Source: a virus
IMG/VR virus record: IMGVR_UViG_3300046532_001566
Coordinates: 1 to 64,000 of that record
DNA length: 64,000 nt
Reading direction: 5' to 3' (one strand)
The notes below the pieces were generated by a model, which was not told where the DNA came from, ran no database searches, and saw only the letters and a list, made by a program, of their open reading frames with translations. Position 1 is the first letter of the stretch; each line of letters starts with the position of its first letter. The translations under genes and the position numbers were made by a program. Below, piece by piece: positions 32,476 to 42,300 of the stretch.

Positions 32476-33870
32476 TTATTGTCCAAGGACACCCAAAAAG
32501 TCAACTTCTTGGCCTTTGACATCATCACCTAGTACTTCTTGTACTACGTTTTTTCTTTGCTCTGCTAGGTAATTAGGTAACCACGTTGCAAGGCCAGGCG
32601 TAATAAACAATATTACTACACAAATAACCTGAATATACATAAACGGCATCATTGCTTTGAATATTAATTTAAGGTCCCACGAAGGCACCACCTGTTTTAG
32701 ATAGTATCCAGTTAAAGCCACTGGAGGTGTTAGATATGCTGTTTGTAAAATAACACCCAAGGCGGCCGCAAACCAAATTAGATCAACTCCAGTATCAATT
32801 AATACTGGTAAGAATATTGGTAAGAACACTAGTACTACCACTGGCCACTCAAAGGGCCAGCCTAAAATATGACATAACACTAATATAGCTCCAACTACTG
32901 CCCATCCGGGTATGGGCAAAGAAGTTAACACTGATACAATGATTTTGTCACCACCCAAGGAAGCAAATACAGCACCAAAGATTGTTGATGTAATTGCTAA
33001 TAACATTACCACAGCCGAAGTATTGGTTGTTTTTAATAATGCTTCTTGAATATTTGTTAAAGTTAATTTTCTGTTAATGGCGGCTAAACATAAGGCGCCA
33101 AACGCACCAAACGCACCAGCTTCTGTGCTAGTTGCTAGTCCAAATAACATTGATCCTAATGTAATAAGAATCAATGATGCCAATGGTACAACATGCCATA
33201 ACAATAACATAATTAACTTAAAATCTATTTCTACTCTTTCTTCTAGAGGTACCATAGGTGCTACCCCTGGTTTTGTTTTTATAAGGAATACAACGTATAC
33301 TAGATACATAAATGCAATTAGTAATCCTGGACCTATTGCGGCCGCATACACATCAATAATATTAAGATTCATTGTGGGCGCCATTACAATAAGCGGAATG
33401 GATGGAGGAATCATAATAAGAGATCCACCTCCTGCAATTACTCCTGCTGATAGTTTAGCATCATACCCTTGTTTAATCATACTTGGAGCGGCCATAATGC
33501 CCAATAACGTTACTGATGCTCCGACTACTCCTGTTGCTAAACTGATCAATACTGCAATACAGATAACAACAATGTATAAGTTGCCTGGAACACCAGACAA
33601 TACCTTCTTTAAACTCTCAAATAAATTCTCTACCAGTCCGGCTCGTTCAGCAACGTAACCCATAAGGATAAACATAGGAATACTCATTAGCACTTCGTCT
33701 GAAAGTCCTCCTAATAGATTGAGATATGTAAGATCAAAAACACTTAATCCTAATCCCATCAATCCAAAAATTAATGCTAGAAATGTTAGTGTAAAACTAA
33801 CTGGAACTCCAACAAAGATGCCAGCAATCATTGTAAATAACATTGTCATTGCTAGCCATTCATTACTCAT
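32476..33870 (-). CDS. dctM: TRAP transporter large permease
   Basis: A 464-residue protein with about 12 hydrophobic segments. FILMGYVAERAGLVENLF near residue 68, LATGVVGASVTLLGIMAAPS near 110 and GGGSLIMIPPSIPLIVMA near 147 are classic DctM motifs. This is the sodium-driven permease of the inner membrane. It overlaps the small subunit gene by 8 bp and precedes dctP, in the common Q-M-P order. Confidence 0.9.
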   Translation of the reverse strand: MSNEWLAMTMLFTMIAGIFVGVPVSFTLTFLALIFGLMGLGLSVFDLTYLNLLGGLSDEVLMSIPMFILMGYVAERAGLVENLFESLKKVLSGVPGNLYIVVICIAVLISLATGVVGASVTLLGIMAAPSMIKQGYDAKLSAGVIAGGGSLIMIPPSIPLIVMAPTMNLNIIDVYAAAIGPGLLIAFMYLVYVVFLIKTKPGVAPMVPLEERVEIDFKLIMLLLWHVVPLASLILITLGSMLFGLATSTEAGAFGAFGALCLAAINRKLTLTNIQEALLKTTNTSAVVMLLAITSTIFGAVFASLGGDKIIVSVLTSLPIPGWAVVGAILVLCHILGWPFEWPVVVLVFLPIFLPVLIDTGVDLIWFAAALGVILQTAYLTPPVALTGYYLKQVVPSWDLKLIFKAMMPFMYIQVICVVILFITPGLATWLPNYLAEQRKNVVQEVLGDDVKGQEVDFLGVLGQ

Positions 33871-34360
33871 TATTGAAAATCCTTCTATAACATTTAATCA
33901 TCTGACTCAAGGCTTGTATCATTAGAAGTACTAAGCCAAGTGTAATGCCAATCTTCATTGGCCATATAACAAGCTGAGCCATTGTTTCAGAACTACGTTC
34001 GTTCATTTCAATAGCGGCATATGTGTCGTTAAAACTAATGTATGTGATAAGTGCAAAGGAAGGGAAGAATAATAAGATATAACTTATAAAGTCAATAATT
34101 GCTTTTGTACGATCTTTATAGTTGCTCCAGAATAAATCTGTTCTAATATGTGCTTCTTTGCCTAGAGAATAACTGCAACCAAACATAATAAGCATACCGT
34201 ATAGTTGCCAGGTTGTATCGACTACAAAATCATTACGAATGTCAAAGTAATACCTTCCTAGTACGTTAGTTACTACGAAAAGTACCATTAGTAATGCAAA
34301 CCACGAATAGAATTTCGCAAATCTGCTTACAATATTGTCAATAAATTGTGTTACTTCCAT
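33863..34360 (-). CDS. dctQ: TRAP transporter small permease
   Basis: A 165-residue protein with four hydrophobic segments. WQLYGMLIMFGCSYSLGKEAHIRTDLF near residues 47-73 contains the family's AHIRxD motif. It pairs with DctM in the membrane. First gene of the transporter operon, with a 100-base leader that carries a 9-bp hairpin (34412-34436) and a late box (34464-34471). Confidence 0.88.
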   Translation of the reverse strand: MEVTQFIDNIVSRFAKFYSWFALLMVLFVVTNVLGRYYFDIRNDFVVDTTWQLYGMLIMFGCSYSLGKEAHIRTDLFWSNYKDRTKAIIDFISYILLFFPSFALITYISFNDTYAAIEMNERSSETMAQLVIWPMKIGITLGLVLLMIQALSQMIKCYRRIFNNE

Positions 34361-34411
34361 CGACCAACTCTTTTAACCGTTTTGCTTTCTATAAGCAAAG
34401 TTTGTTATTAT

Positions 34412-34436
34412 GTTTGATTGTTCAAAACAATCAAAC
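34412..34436 (-). terminator. Perfect hairpin in the dctQ leader
   Basis: GTTTGATTG pairs with CAATCAAAC (9 bp, loop of 7). It lies between cspA and dctQ. There is no strong T-run, so it is either a weak terminator of the cspA transcript or an mRNA leader structure. Confidence 0.45.
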
Positions 34437-34463
34437 TGATACATCATAACATTAGTTATATGC

Positions 34464-34471
34464 TATTTATA
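34464..34471 (-). promoter_or_regulatory. T4-type late promoter box
   Basis: TATAAATA on the minus strand, about 100 bp before dctQ. If used, the transporter would be made late, with a long structured leader. Confidence 0.5.
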
Positions 34472-34497
34472 CTGGCTATTAGCCATTGTAAATAAAT

Positions 34498-34719
34498 TTA
34501 CTCTGATTCTATAAGAGTTATGTTGGCGGCTTGACGACCTTTATCACCTTGAACTACTTCAAATGATACTGCTTGGCCTTCTTTAAGAGATTTAAAACCA
34601 TCAGAGTTGATTGCTGAATAATGAGCGAAAACGTCATCTGATCCATCGTCAGGTTTAATAAAACCCCAACCCTTTGCGTCTTGAAACCATTTTACTTTAC
34701 CTGTTACTTGTTCTGCCAT
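34498..34719 (-). CDS. Cold-shock protein
   Basis: A 73-residue protein from the ATG at 34719, with GGAAGAAG upstream. KGWGFIKP (RNP1) and VFAHYSAI (RNP2) are intact, and GKVKWF opens the fold. It is a CspA-type RNA chaperone that binds single-stranded nucleic acid. Bacterial CspA is 65-75 residues, so this is full length. It may melt mRNA structure during infection. Confidence 0.92.
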   Translation of the reverse strand: MAEQVTGKVKWFQDAKGWGFIKPDDGSDDVFAHYSAINSDGFKSLKEGQAVSFEVVQGDKGRQAANITLIESE

Positions 34720-34787
34720 GTGTGTACTTCTTCCATTAATGTTGTAATGTGTTGTTATACACATTAACTTTATTTATCAAACTAATA

Positions 34788-34832
34788 GGCTAGACAGGGT
34801 ATTAGAATCATTCTAAATTGCCCCATCTAGCC
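34788..34832 (-). terminator. Long hairpin, possible terminator
   Basis: GGCTAGA pairs with TCTAGCC around a smaller inner palindrome (TTAGAATGATTCTAA). It lies just behind the gene at 34846. The T-run after it on the minus strand is weak. Confidence 0.4.
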
Positions 34833-34845
34833 CTGTTTTTATTAC

Positions 34846-35952
34846 CTACGCCGCTTGTATTTGCTCAACGAGGTTTTTACGTTTGTTATAAACATCAACT
34901 GACTGCTCACCTTGATGAACAAAGTTTGCATCTTCAGCTTCTTCTCTAGTTGCGAATGTTGTTGAATAAAACTGTTCATATGATCTATGAGCATTATTAG
35001 CAAGTATATCAGTTTCTTCTTGAGTAATTTCTCTTATCTGAACTCCATTTGCAACTGCGTCTCTCTCATATTTTTCACAGTCTTCAAGTGACCATTTTCT
35101 TTCAATTTTAGACACTGCATAGGCTGATTCTTTAAAAGCTTCTTGTTGTTCTAATGTTAACTTATCAAATAATTTTGATCCTGCTAAAATACTAGTTAAG
35201 AACATAGAATGATTTGTCTTCAAAATATGTGTTCCTTTGAATCTTAGATAAGTTGTCTCAATAGCAGATTTAACACCTTTAGCAAAATCTTTCATTTCCT
35301 GAACATCTAATGCTTTCCTTGGAAACGCCTTAGCTTTAATATCTGGACTATTAAACATTGCAGTTGTAGTTGGAACAGTTTGCATTGTTGTATCTTTTAA
35401 TTCAAGAACACTTGCAATGTCATGATTAGAACCAACAATTCTAAAACCACCAGAGTAAGTAAATCCTAAAGATTTAACACCAGTTGCAGTTTCTAGCATT
35501 CCACGAAGGTTTTCACCAATTGAACCATCTAACGCCCTGGTTACATGATCATGATCCTTAAACAAGAAAGGAAGATCTAATGTTTCAAAAGGCTTGAATA
35601 GGAATGATCCTATTACTGTAGCTTGTGTCTGACTAATATCAATGCGGCCATCTTTTATTGCGGTAAACAGTGATTTCCACTTTTTGTCGATTTCTTGTAC
35701 GGCGACTGGTGTAAAAGTGTTATCTGAATCTTTGCTTTCCCAATCTTTTTCTAAACCTTCCATTGACGCAGGTTTGTTATTTAATTCCGGAATTTCGTTG
35801 TATTTTGCAATATATGTTTTCATATCTAGAATTTCAATGTCAAATTCTCCAGGACATCTTTTTTCTAACTCATCACGGAATGCTTTCGCAGTACGGACAA
35901 ATAGATATTGTGGCTGGTGTGCAATGAGCCACTTTAATTTAATAGGTTCCAT
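34846..35952 (-). CDS. DctP-family protein without signal peptide (B)
   Basis: A 368-residue protein beginning MEPIKLKWLIAHQPQYLF. It aligns with protein A at 30232: WLIAHQPQYLFVRTAKAF against WVLAHEPIELFLRAAKVF, then TLDLPFLFKDHDHVTRALDG and FTYSGGFRIVGSN. There is an extra stretch of about 40 residues (near 60-100) and a charged C-terminal tail. No signal peptide, so the protein is cytoplasmic. The function of such a copy is unknown. Confidence 0.75.
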   Translation of the reverse strand: MEPIKLKWLIAHQPQYLFVRTAKAFRDELEKRCPGEFDIEILDMKTYIAKYNEIPELNNKPASMEGLEKDWESKDSDNTFTPVAVQEIDKKWKSLFTAIKDGRIDISQTQATVIGSFLFKPFETLDLPFLFKDHDHVTRALDGSIGENLRGMLETATGVKSLGFTYSGGFRIVGSNHDIASVLELKDTTMQTVPTTTAMFNSPDIKAKAFPRKALDVQEMKDFAKGVKSAIETTYLRFKGTHILKTNHSMFLTSILAGSKLFDKLTLEQQEAFKESAYAVSKIERKWSLEDCEKYERDAVANGVQIREITQEETDILANNAHRSYEQFYSTTFATREEAEDANFVHQGEQSVDVYNKRKNLVEQIQAA

Positions 35953-36006
35953 CTGGGGGTTAATACCTTTCAGTTTATAACATGCTCGAGCATTTATTAA
36001 CGTTAT

Positions 36007-36333
36007 TTACCTAATTGGTACAAGAACACTTATATTACAACCACAGTAAGAATCATATGCAGATACTCTCTTATATCCGTAAGGCGCATTATCTATAATA
36101 ATTGGTTGGTTATATGTTGGTGCTGATTCGTCTGCGTAATACCAATCCCAGTATTCGCGATCTCTTTGAGCATAATACCGATTATAATAAGGATTGTTAC
36201 TATTATACCCGTTAGTGTCCCAGGTATCATTGCTATTATGATAATGTTTGTACGAATATTCGTGTGCATTAACTGTCGATGAAGCAATTATTAAGCCAAA
36301 AGCAATTAACGCACCAGTTATAAGTTTAATCAT
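36007..36333 (-). CDS. Exported Tyr-rich small protein
   Basis: A 108-residue protein from the ATG at 36333 (AAAGGATG upstream). Signal peptide MIKLITGALIAFGLIIASS to VNA near residue 23. The mature part is rich in Tyr, Asn and His, with a CGC pair near the end (SYCGCNI). Frames extending upstream run into the promoter and are rejected. Function unknown; periplasm or outer surface. Confidence 0.65.
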   Translation of the reverse strand: MIKLITGALIAFGLIIASSTVNAHEYSYKHYHNSNDTWDTNGYNSNNPYYNRYYAQRDREYWDWYYADESAPTYNQPIIIDNAPYGYKRVSAYDSYCGCNISVLVPIR

Positions 36334-36367
36334 TATATCATCCTTTGAGTTAAGTAGCATTATGTAT

Positions 36368-36396
36368 AATATAGCACCCTTATGCCAATAAGTCAA
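36368..36396 (-). promoter_or_regulatory. Sigma-70 promoter (early)
   Basis: -35 TTGACT, 17-bp spacer, -10 TATATT on the minus strand, about 30 bp before the exported Tyr-rich protein. Confidence 0.8.
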
Positions 36397-36404
36397 CCTC
36401 TTTT

Positions 36405-38267
36405 TTAAGTTATTTTTATTAAACCGTAAATACTTCCATCTTCATTGCTGTATGTTAGGTAATCAGGGAACGTATCATCTACTTCAATAAGCATATTTTC
36501 ACCGTTTATTAAGTTAGCAATAGCACGTTTCCAGGTCTTAATAAGGATAGGAGTTCCTCCTGTTAGGCTATCGTATACTGTTGAACCGTCTTCTACCCAT
36601 ATCTCTCCTGGTTCGTCTGGTAACGGACTTTGAATTAAATTACTTTTAATTAATCTACCTTCAGCATCAATTATCTTGTTTATATCATTTGGATCTGGGA
36701 TAAAATCAGGAATAAATGCCTGTGCCCATGTTAAAAAATCTTCATTACGTCCATTAGCTTCATCTAAGAACTCAGAGAATTCAAAACGAACCAGCCCATT
36801 TGACCACCTTTTAGTTATGTCTGGTACTCTATTACTGTTACTGTCTAATTTGGCTTCGTATATGAAAAATTCCTGTCCAGGCGGTAAATTATACAAAATT
36901 CTGCTTCGTACGGCTGTTAAACCGTTATCTTTATAGCCATAATTGCTAATTTCCAAACTATTGACATTTGGGTTACTTGGTGGCAAACTTATTAGGTGTG
37001 TTTTACCTCTAAAAATTTCTATTTCAGGATTTAAAGATAATGCTGGAGTTAGTACTTTGCAATCAAACTCATCAAGTACCAATGTTTCTTCTGTAACTCC
37101 GGTAACCGCCCAACCAACCCTGTTTTGAGCTGGTGCATCAATCCATAATAGATTATAACTGGTATCTGTTTGAGTTAGATCTGCATCTGTTATGTCAGGT
37201 AACCCGGCACTTTCAATATCACCTGTAATTGCTGTGGTTACTTGACCTGTAACCCTGCCACAATAATCATACACATCTTCTGTTTGACCTACAAACGGAT
37301 CATCATTATTTAAAGCATCTAATGCTAATGCATATACTTCTGGACCTAATGTCCTAGCCCATAAATTCTTGTCACTGTTAATTGGATAACTTGCACTGTT
37401 AGCAACGTTTGCAACTAACGTCTGTGCTTGCTTTGTAGCATCAGTTAGGTTTGGTGTTTTAGCAGGAGGAAAGGAGCTTGCCGCTAGTTCAAACTCTGGC
37501 CCACTAGTTGATGTTAATCCAGCAACTGCGGCAATATCTGCATCTGATGGTCTTGGACCTATTGTTATAGCAGGAGCACCAGCAACAACCGGGGCACCTG
37601 TTAATAAATTATGCTTATGTCTAAAGTCAGGAAATAATTCCTTTGCCCTTGCTTGTTTAATACTTGTAGCAATTCCACCAATCTCATTTTTAAATCCAGA
37701 AGTTAGACTTGCTGGAATTGATGTACCAGCTGATAATGCATTCTGTGATGCTTTCCTAATATTATCAAGTATACTACCTGGGTTAAAAGATCCAGTATTG
37801 ATTTTCCCACTAGCATCAATACAGATTTTAGGTTTTAGCAATGGTCCAAATGCACTTAGTACACCTTGTAAGTTGTTAAAAACATTGTCAGTAACCTGAT
37901 CTAAAATGTCTCCGTTAATATTTGGAATTTTAATAGGAACTGGACATAGTCCTCCTAAACTCAACAAATAACGTACTTCTCCTAATGCATTATTAATCCT
38001 ATCTGTAATGTCAGATACTCCAAGGTGATCGTTAAATGCTTTAACTTCATCTTGCAGTAATCTTAATTCGTCTTTAATATCATATAGATTTGCATATCCA
38101 GCATCTTCTAGCATTTCATTAATGTTTGCTTCAATGCATATCAAGTTTCCTTTTAAAAGGTTACCAAGGCCGCCAAATAGTACTGCACAAATAATATCTT
38201 TAATAGACTTATTAAGTATGCCGCCTGTTTGCACTTTAATTCCTGGTATTACTGGGATAGAAACCAT
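36405..38267 (-). CDS. Large virion-type protein, unknown
   Basis: A 620-residue protein, probably structural. The first 60 residues hold a hydrophobic stretch, residues about 60-100 look helical, and the C-terminal half is beta-rich with short loops (for example IEIFRGKTHLISLP, YNLPPGQEFFIYEA). It precedes nothing enzymatic and follows the PAAR gene, so it is likely a baseplate or tail component. It matches no family I can name. Confidence 0.6.
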   Translation of the reverse strand: MVSIPVIPGIKVQTGGILNKSIKDIICAVLFGGLGNLLKGNLICIEANINEMLEDAGYANLYDIKDELRLLQDEVKAFNDHLGVSDITDRINNALGEVRYLLSLGGLCPVPIKIPNINGDILDQVTDNVFNNLQGVLSAFGPLLKPKICIDASGKINTGSFNPGSILDNIRKASQNALSAGTSIPASLTSGFKNEIGGIATSIKQARAKELFPDFRHKHNLLTGAPVVAGAPAITIGPRPSDADIAAVAGLTSTSGPEFELAASSFPPAKTPNLTDATKQAQTLVANVANSASYPINSDKNLWARTLGPEVYALALDALNNDDPFVGQTEDVYDYCGRVTGQVTTAITGDIESAGLPDITDADLTQTDTSYNLLWIDAPAQNRVGWAVTGVTEETLVLDEFDCKVLTPALSLNPEIEIFRGKTHLISLPPSNPNVNSLEISNYGYKDNGLTAVRSRILYNLPPGQEFFIYEAKLDSNSNRVPDITKRWSNGLVRFEFSEFLDEANGRNEDFLTWAQAFIPDFIPDPNDINKIIDAEGRLIKSNLIQSPLPDEPGEIWVEDGSTVYDSLTGGTPILIKTWKRAIANLINGENMLIEVDDTFPDYLTYSNEDGSIYGLIKIT

Positions 38268-38268
38268 A

Positions 38269-38553
38269 TCAGCTACCTACAAACACGTTAGGAGAACCCG
38301 ATGATGTACTTGGCTCACAGTGAGGTGGTATTGGACAAATTTTATCAGGATTTGCAGAGTCACCATTTTCAACAATTAATTCATTTTCTACATAAACATT
38401 TTTTGTGCTTGCAATAATATTGCCGGCGCCGTGATTATTTGGATCCTTATCAACACTTGCTAATAAGTTATTAACAAACACTGTCGAATTACCAGCAACT
38501 ACTGTTGCCGCACCGCATATCCTTGAATCAGTATCTCTGTGAACTTCTGTCAT
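38269..38553 (-). CDS. PAAR-repeat spike-tip protein
   Basis: A 94-residue protein. Short beta repeats with Ala/Asn/Gly (GNSTVFVNN, ASTKNVYVEN, SSGSPNVFVG) and a Cys/His-bearing loop (CPIPPHC) match the PAAR family. Its T4 member, gp5.4, caps the tip of the membrane-piercing spike. It ends in GSPNVFVGS as many PAAR proteins do. It sits between the structural protein and a small protein near nrdB. Confidence 0.75.
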   Translation of the reverse strand: MTEVHRDTDSRICGAATVVAGNSTVFVNNLLASVDKDPNNHGAGNIIASTKNVYVENELIVENGDSANPDKICPIPPHCEPSTSSGSPNVFVGS

Positions 38554-38564
38554 ACAAGTATTTA

Positions 38565-38891
38565 TTAAACTATTACCCCTGGGGAAGGCGGTGCTTGTAT
38601 AATTCCTGACATTGCTGAAGTATATTGAGTTGCTAATGGCTTATCTGTATCTGCAATCATAACAACTAAATTCCTATTCAATTCAATATCTCGAGTTGCA
38701 TCAGGTGATGCTGTTAAGAAAAAAGGCATTAATGCCGGGGCACCATTTGGCCCTGTTGACAATGAAACTGGTCTATCAATAATTAATACATCACTTCTTG
38801 CTTCACACCAACTAGCAATAAGCTCTTCGCCGTTACTTAATTTAATAGAAACAATGTCTCCTTTTGTTCTCGCCTTTGATGATATTATCAT
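38565..38891 (-). CDS. Small protein, possible SH3/Sm-like barrel
   Basis: A 108-residue protein. DIVSIKLSNGEELIASWCEA near residue 12 reads as the first strands of an SH3- or Sm-like barrel. The middle is hydrophobic (ALMPFFLTA) and the tail is Pro-rich. It overlaps the end of nrdB (ATGA). Function unknown. Confidence 0.5.
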   Translation of the reverse strand: MIISSKARTKGDIVSIKLSNGEELIASWCEARSDVLIIDRPVSLSTGPNGAPALMPFFLTASPDATRDIELNRNLVVMIADTDKPLATQYTSAMSGIIQAPPSPGVIV

Positions 38892-39997
38892 AATTTAAAT
38901 CCTTTAAAACTATCCTCTTTTACGTCTTGCTTAATGCCACCAATAACATAACTCTCAATCTCTGTTTCTTGAGGTGCATTTTGTACACCTTTATTTGAAA
39001 GCCAATGTGATGTCCAAGGTAATGGATTATCATTAGGACTTTGAGCATATCTTGTTGCTAATCCTAAACTTTTAAGACGCTTGTTTGCAATATGCTCAAT
39101 AAACATATGCAACAATTTCTCATTTAATCCAACAATAGAACCATTTGTAAACAAATAATCAGCCCATTCTTTTTCTTCTTCTACTACCTTGTCATATATA
39201 AGACCAATTTCTTCTTCGCACTCTTTTGCAATAGAAACCATATCTGGGTCATCACCTTTAATCCAATTCTTGATAATATGTGTGCTAATTGCTAAATGCT
39301 GGCTTTCATCACGAGCAATTAAACTAACAATCTTAGCAGAGCCTTCCATTGTTTTTAACTCGCCAAATGCAAACGTACATGCAAAGGAAACATAAAAACG
39401 CAAACCTTCTAACGCATTAACATTTACCATTGCTAGGTAAAGTTTCTTTTTAAGTTCTCTAAGATCTCCTTTACCAGTAGCAGTATAATATTGAGCATCA
39501 TTAATAAAATCATCATATGCTCTTGTTACACTTTCTGCCCTAGCAACAATCTTCTCATCATCAAGAATAGTGTTAAACACATCACTAGGATCAGGGTAAA
39601 TATTTTTAATAATATGTGTGTAACTACGACTATGAATTGTTTCAAAGAAATCCCAAGTAATTAAACATGCTTCTAACTCCGGTAAAGTACAATAAGGCAC
39701 AAATGCAAGAGCTGGTCCGCGTCCTTGAACACTGTCAAGTAATGTTTGATATTTTAAATTACTTGTAAAAATAAACTTTTGAGAATCTGTAAAATTTAAA
39801 TAATCACTTCGATCCTTTTGCAAACTAACTTCTTCTGGTCTCCAAAAATATCCAAGTTGTGTTTGTGTTAACTTATCAAATACCGGATAACGAAATTCAT
39901 CAAATCGTTGCGAGCTTAATTGTTCTCCAAAGAACATAGGTTGTTTTGTATAATCAATTTTGTTTTTGTTGAATACAGTTGTTTTTAAATGTTGCAT
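38888..39997 (-). CDS. nrdB: Ribonucleotide reductase, small subunit (class Ia)
   Basis: A 369-residue protein. The diiron and radical sites are visible: WDFFETIHSRSYTHI near residue 117 (Glu, His and the radical Tyr, matching E115, H118 and Y122 of E. coli NrdB) and IARDESQHLAIS near 227 (Glu and His). It holds the tyrosyl radical used by NrdA to make dNTPs for phage DNA. It overlaps nrdA by 13 bp, so the subunits are made in balance. Confidence 0.97.
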   Translation of the reverse strand: MQHLKTTVFNKNKIDYTKQPMFFGEQLSSQRFDEFRYPVFDKLTQTQLGYFWRPEEVSLQKDRSDYLNFTDSQKFIFTSNLKYQTLLDSVQGRGPALAFVPYCTLPELEACLITWDFFETIHSRSYTHIIKNIYPDPSDVFNTILDDEKIVARAESVTRAYDDFINDAQYYTATGKGDLRELKKKLYLAMVNVNALEGLRFYVSFACTFAFGELKTMEGSAKIVSLIARDESQHLAISTHIIKNWIKGDDPDMVSIAKECEEEIGLIYDKVVEEEKEWADYLFTNGSIVGLNEKLLHMFIEHIANKRLKSLGLATRYAQSPNDNPLPWTSHWLSNKGVQNAPQETEIESYVIGGIKQDVKEDSFKGFKL

Positions 39998-42300
39998 GCT
40001 TCACACTCTTCTTCCTCTTGATCAATGGTTATTGAAAATGCCGGTATTACTTCTTGGGAGATCTCAAGTTCGTCTAACATCTCTTCATCTTCTCCTTTTG
40101 AATCGTAAGTATTCTGGTAGTAACTTGTCTTCCAGCCATACTTGTATGTGGTTAATAAGTCATTAAACATGACACTCATTGGTACTTCGTTATCTGGATA
40201 AAATTTAGGATTGTAACTCCAATTACCACTAATTGATTGATCAAAGTATTTTTGCATTGCTGAAACAATACGGATATAACCTTCGTTAACACCTTCGTCC
40301 CATAAAAAGCTATAATGATTTTTAAGTTTATTATACTGAGGTACAATTTGCTTTAATGGACCTTTTTTACTTTTCTTAGTATTCATATATGCCCTAGGAG
40401 GTTCGATACCATTAGTTTCATTGCTAACAACAGACGAACTCTCTGACGGCATTTGTGCAGATAATGTGCTATGACGCATTCCATGTTTAGCTACCTTAAA
40501 TCGTAACTCTTCCCAATCGTACTGCAAATCTTTTCCTAGGAATTCGTCAACATCTGTTTTGTAAGTATCAATTGGTAATATACCTCTTGAATATTTTGTA
40601 TCATCGTATGCAGAGCAAGGTCCTTGCTCTTTTGCTAAGTCAACACTTGCTAAAATTAAATAATATTGGAATGCTTCAGACAATCTATTGACTTCTTTTG
40701 CTGATTCAACATCATTATAATGTAACTCACGTTTTGCTAGGTAATGTGCAAGCCCTATGTATCCTACTCCTAAACTACGTCTAGATTTAGTTGACAATTC
40801 TGCGGCTTTAACTGGATAACGTTGATAATCAATAATCTGATCTAATGCTCGGACTGCAAGATCACATAGATTCTTTAAGTCATCTAAATTTCGCAAGGTG
40901 CCAACATTGATAGCACTAAGAATGCATAAAGCTATCTCTCCCGATGCATCATCTAACCCTTGTATTGGTGTAGTTGGCAATGTAATTTCTTGGCAAAGAT
41001 TACTCATTCGAATCATAGGATCAAAACTACTATGACTATTACAATGATCAATATTCATAATATAGATACGTCCTGTTTCAGCACGTTCTTTTAATATATC
41101 GCCAAATAATTCTGTTGCCGGTACTTCAATGCGATCAATTGAGCTATCATTCTCGTAACTAGTATATAAATTATCAAACTTATCATTATCTCCAAATGCT
41201 TCATACAACCCAGGAACTTCATGAGGTGAAAAAAGGCTAATCTTAGTACCACTAATTAACCTTTCGTAGAATAGTTTGCTTATTTGAATTGAATAATCTA
41301 GTTTACGGACACGATTATCTTCTGTCCCTTTATTGTTTTTTAAAACAATGATATCTTGGATTTCTTTGTGCCATATTGGAAAATGCACTGTAGCACTACC
41401 ACCACGAACACCATTTTGTGTGCATGAACGCACAACTGATTCGTAAACTTTTAAGAAAGGAACTACTCCAGTATGTGCTACCTCACCACCACGAATTTTT
41501 GATCCAATGCTACGAATGCGTCCTAAGTTAAGTCCTATTCCAGCACGTTGAGCAATATAATATCCAACTGCTGAAGAACTATTAAAAATTGATGGCAATG
41601 TATCATCTACGTCAACTAAGACGCAGGAAGCAAATTGTCTAATAGGAGTACGAACACCTGACATTATTGGTGTAGGAATATTAATTTTAAATGTAGATAT
41701 TGCATCATAGTAACGACGGATATATCCAATCCTTGTTTCTGCTGGATAAGTTGAAAAGATAGTTGCAGAAATTAACATATACATATATTGAGGAGTTTCG
41801 TAAATATGACCCGTGCTCCTGTCTTGGACAAGATATTTGTCCGCTACTTGACGCATGCCAGCATATGTAAAATCTAAATCACGTTGATGATTAATATACG
41901 AATCTAATTGATTCCAGTCATCTTTTGTATATAGTTCTAATAATTCTGGATCATATACTCCTTGCTCAACATTTTTTACAACTATATCATATAACGGAGA
42001 GTAATCAAATTTTCCAAATACATCTTTACGCAGTCCGTATAATAGTAGTCGGGCGGCGACAAACTGATAATTTGGATTATCCAAACTAATCAAATCACTT
42101 GCACTTCGAACTAAAATTTCCTGAATGTCTGCTGTATTAATACCGTTTGTAAACTGTAAATCTGCATTCATTTCTACTTGTGAAACACTAACACCAGCTA
42201 ATCCTTCGCATGCTTCTTCGACCATCTTATGTATCTTGTTAATATCAAGAGATTCTATCTTTCCGTCTCGTTTTACTACATTTACTCCGGTGCTATTCAT
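39985..42300 (-). CDS. nrdA: Ribonucleotide reductase, large subunit (class Ia)
   Basis: A 771-residue protein. The N-terminal ATP cone (VVKRDGKIESLDINKI) is present, so activity can be regulated by ATP/dATP. The active-site region includes SNLCQEI and GVRGGSATVHF, and the C-terminal redox pair is CEAC two residues before the end. With NrdB it reduces NDPs to dNDPs. Full length for the family. Confidence 0.97.
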   Translation of the reverse strand: MNSTGVNVVKRDGKIESLDINKIHKMVEEACEGLAGVSVSQVEMNADLQFTNGINTADIQEILVRSASDLISLDNPNYQFVAARLLLYGLRKDVFGKFDYSPLYDIVVKNVEQGVYDPELLELYTKDDWNQLDSYINHQRDLDFTYAGMRQVADKYLVQDRSTGHIYETPQYMYMLISATIFSTYPAETRIGYIRRYYDAISTFKINIPTPIMSGVRTPIRQFASCVLVDVDDTLPSIFNSSSAVGYYIAQRAGIGLNLGRIRSIGSKIRGGEVAHTGVVPFLKVYESVVRSCTQNGVRGGSATVHFPIWHKEIQDIIVLKNNKGTEDNRVRKLDYSIQISKLFYERLISGTKISLFSPHEVPGLYEAFGDNDKFDNLYTSYENDSSIDRIEVPATELFGDILKERAETGRIYIMNIDHCNSHSSFDPMIRMSNLCQEITLPTTPIQGLDDASGEIALCILSAINVGTLRNLDDLKNLCDLAVRALDQIIDYQRYPVKAAELSTKSRRSLGVGYIGLAHYLAKRELHYNDVESAKEVNRLSEAFQYYLILASVDLAKEQGPCSAYDDTKYSRGILPIDTYKTDVDEFLGKDLQYDWEELRFKVAKHGMRHSTLSAQMPSESSSVVSNETNGIEPPRAYMNTKKSKKGPLKQIVPQYNKLKNHYSFLWDEGVNEGYIRIVSAMQKYFDQSISGNWSYNPKFYPDNEVPMSVMFNDLLTTYKYGWKTSYYQNTYDSKGEDEEMLDELEISQEVIPAFSITIDQEEEECEACNI

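Noticed and set aside
30000-36400. TRAP region as a piece of host chromosome joined by mistake
   Set aside because: Gene density, promoters of the TTGACT-17 type and base composition continue smoothly on both sides. Read coverage would settle it.
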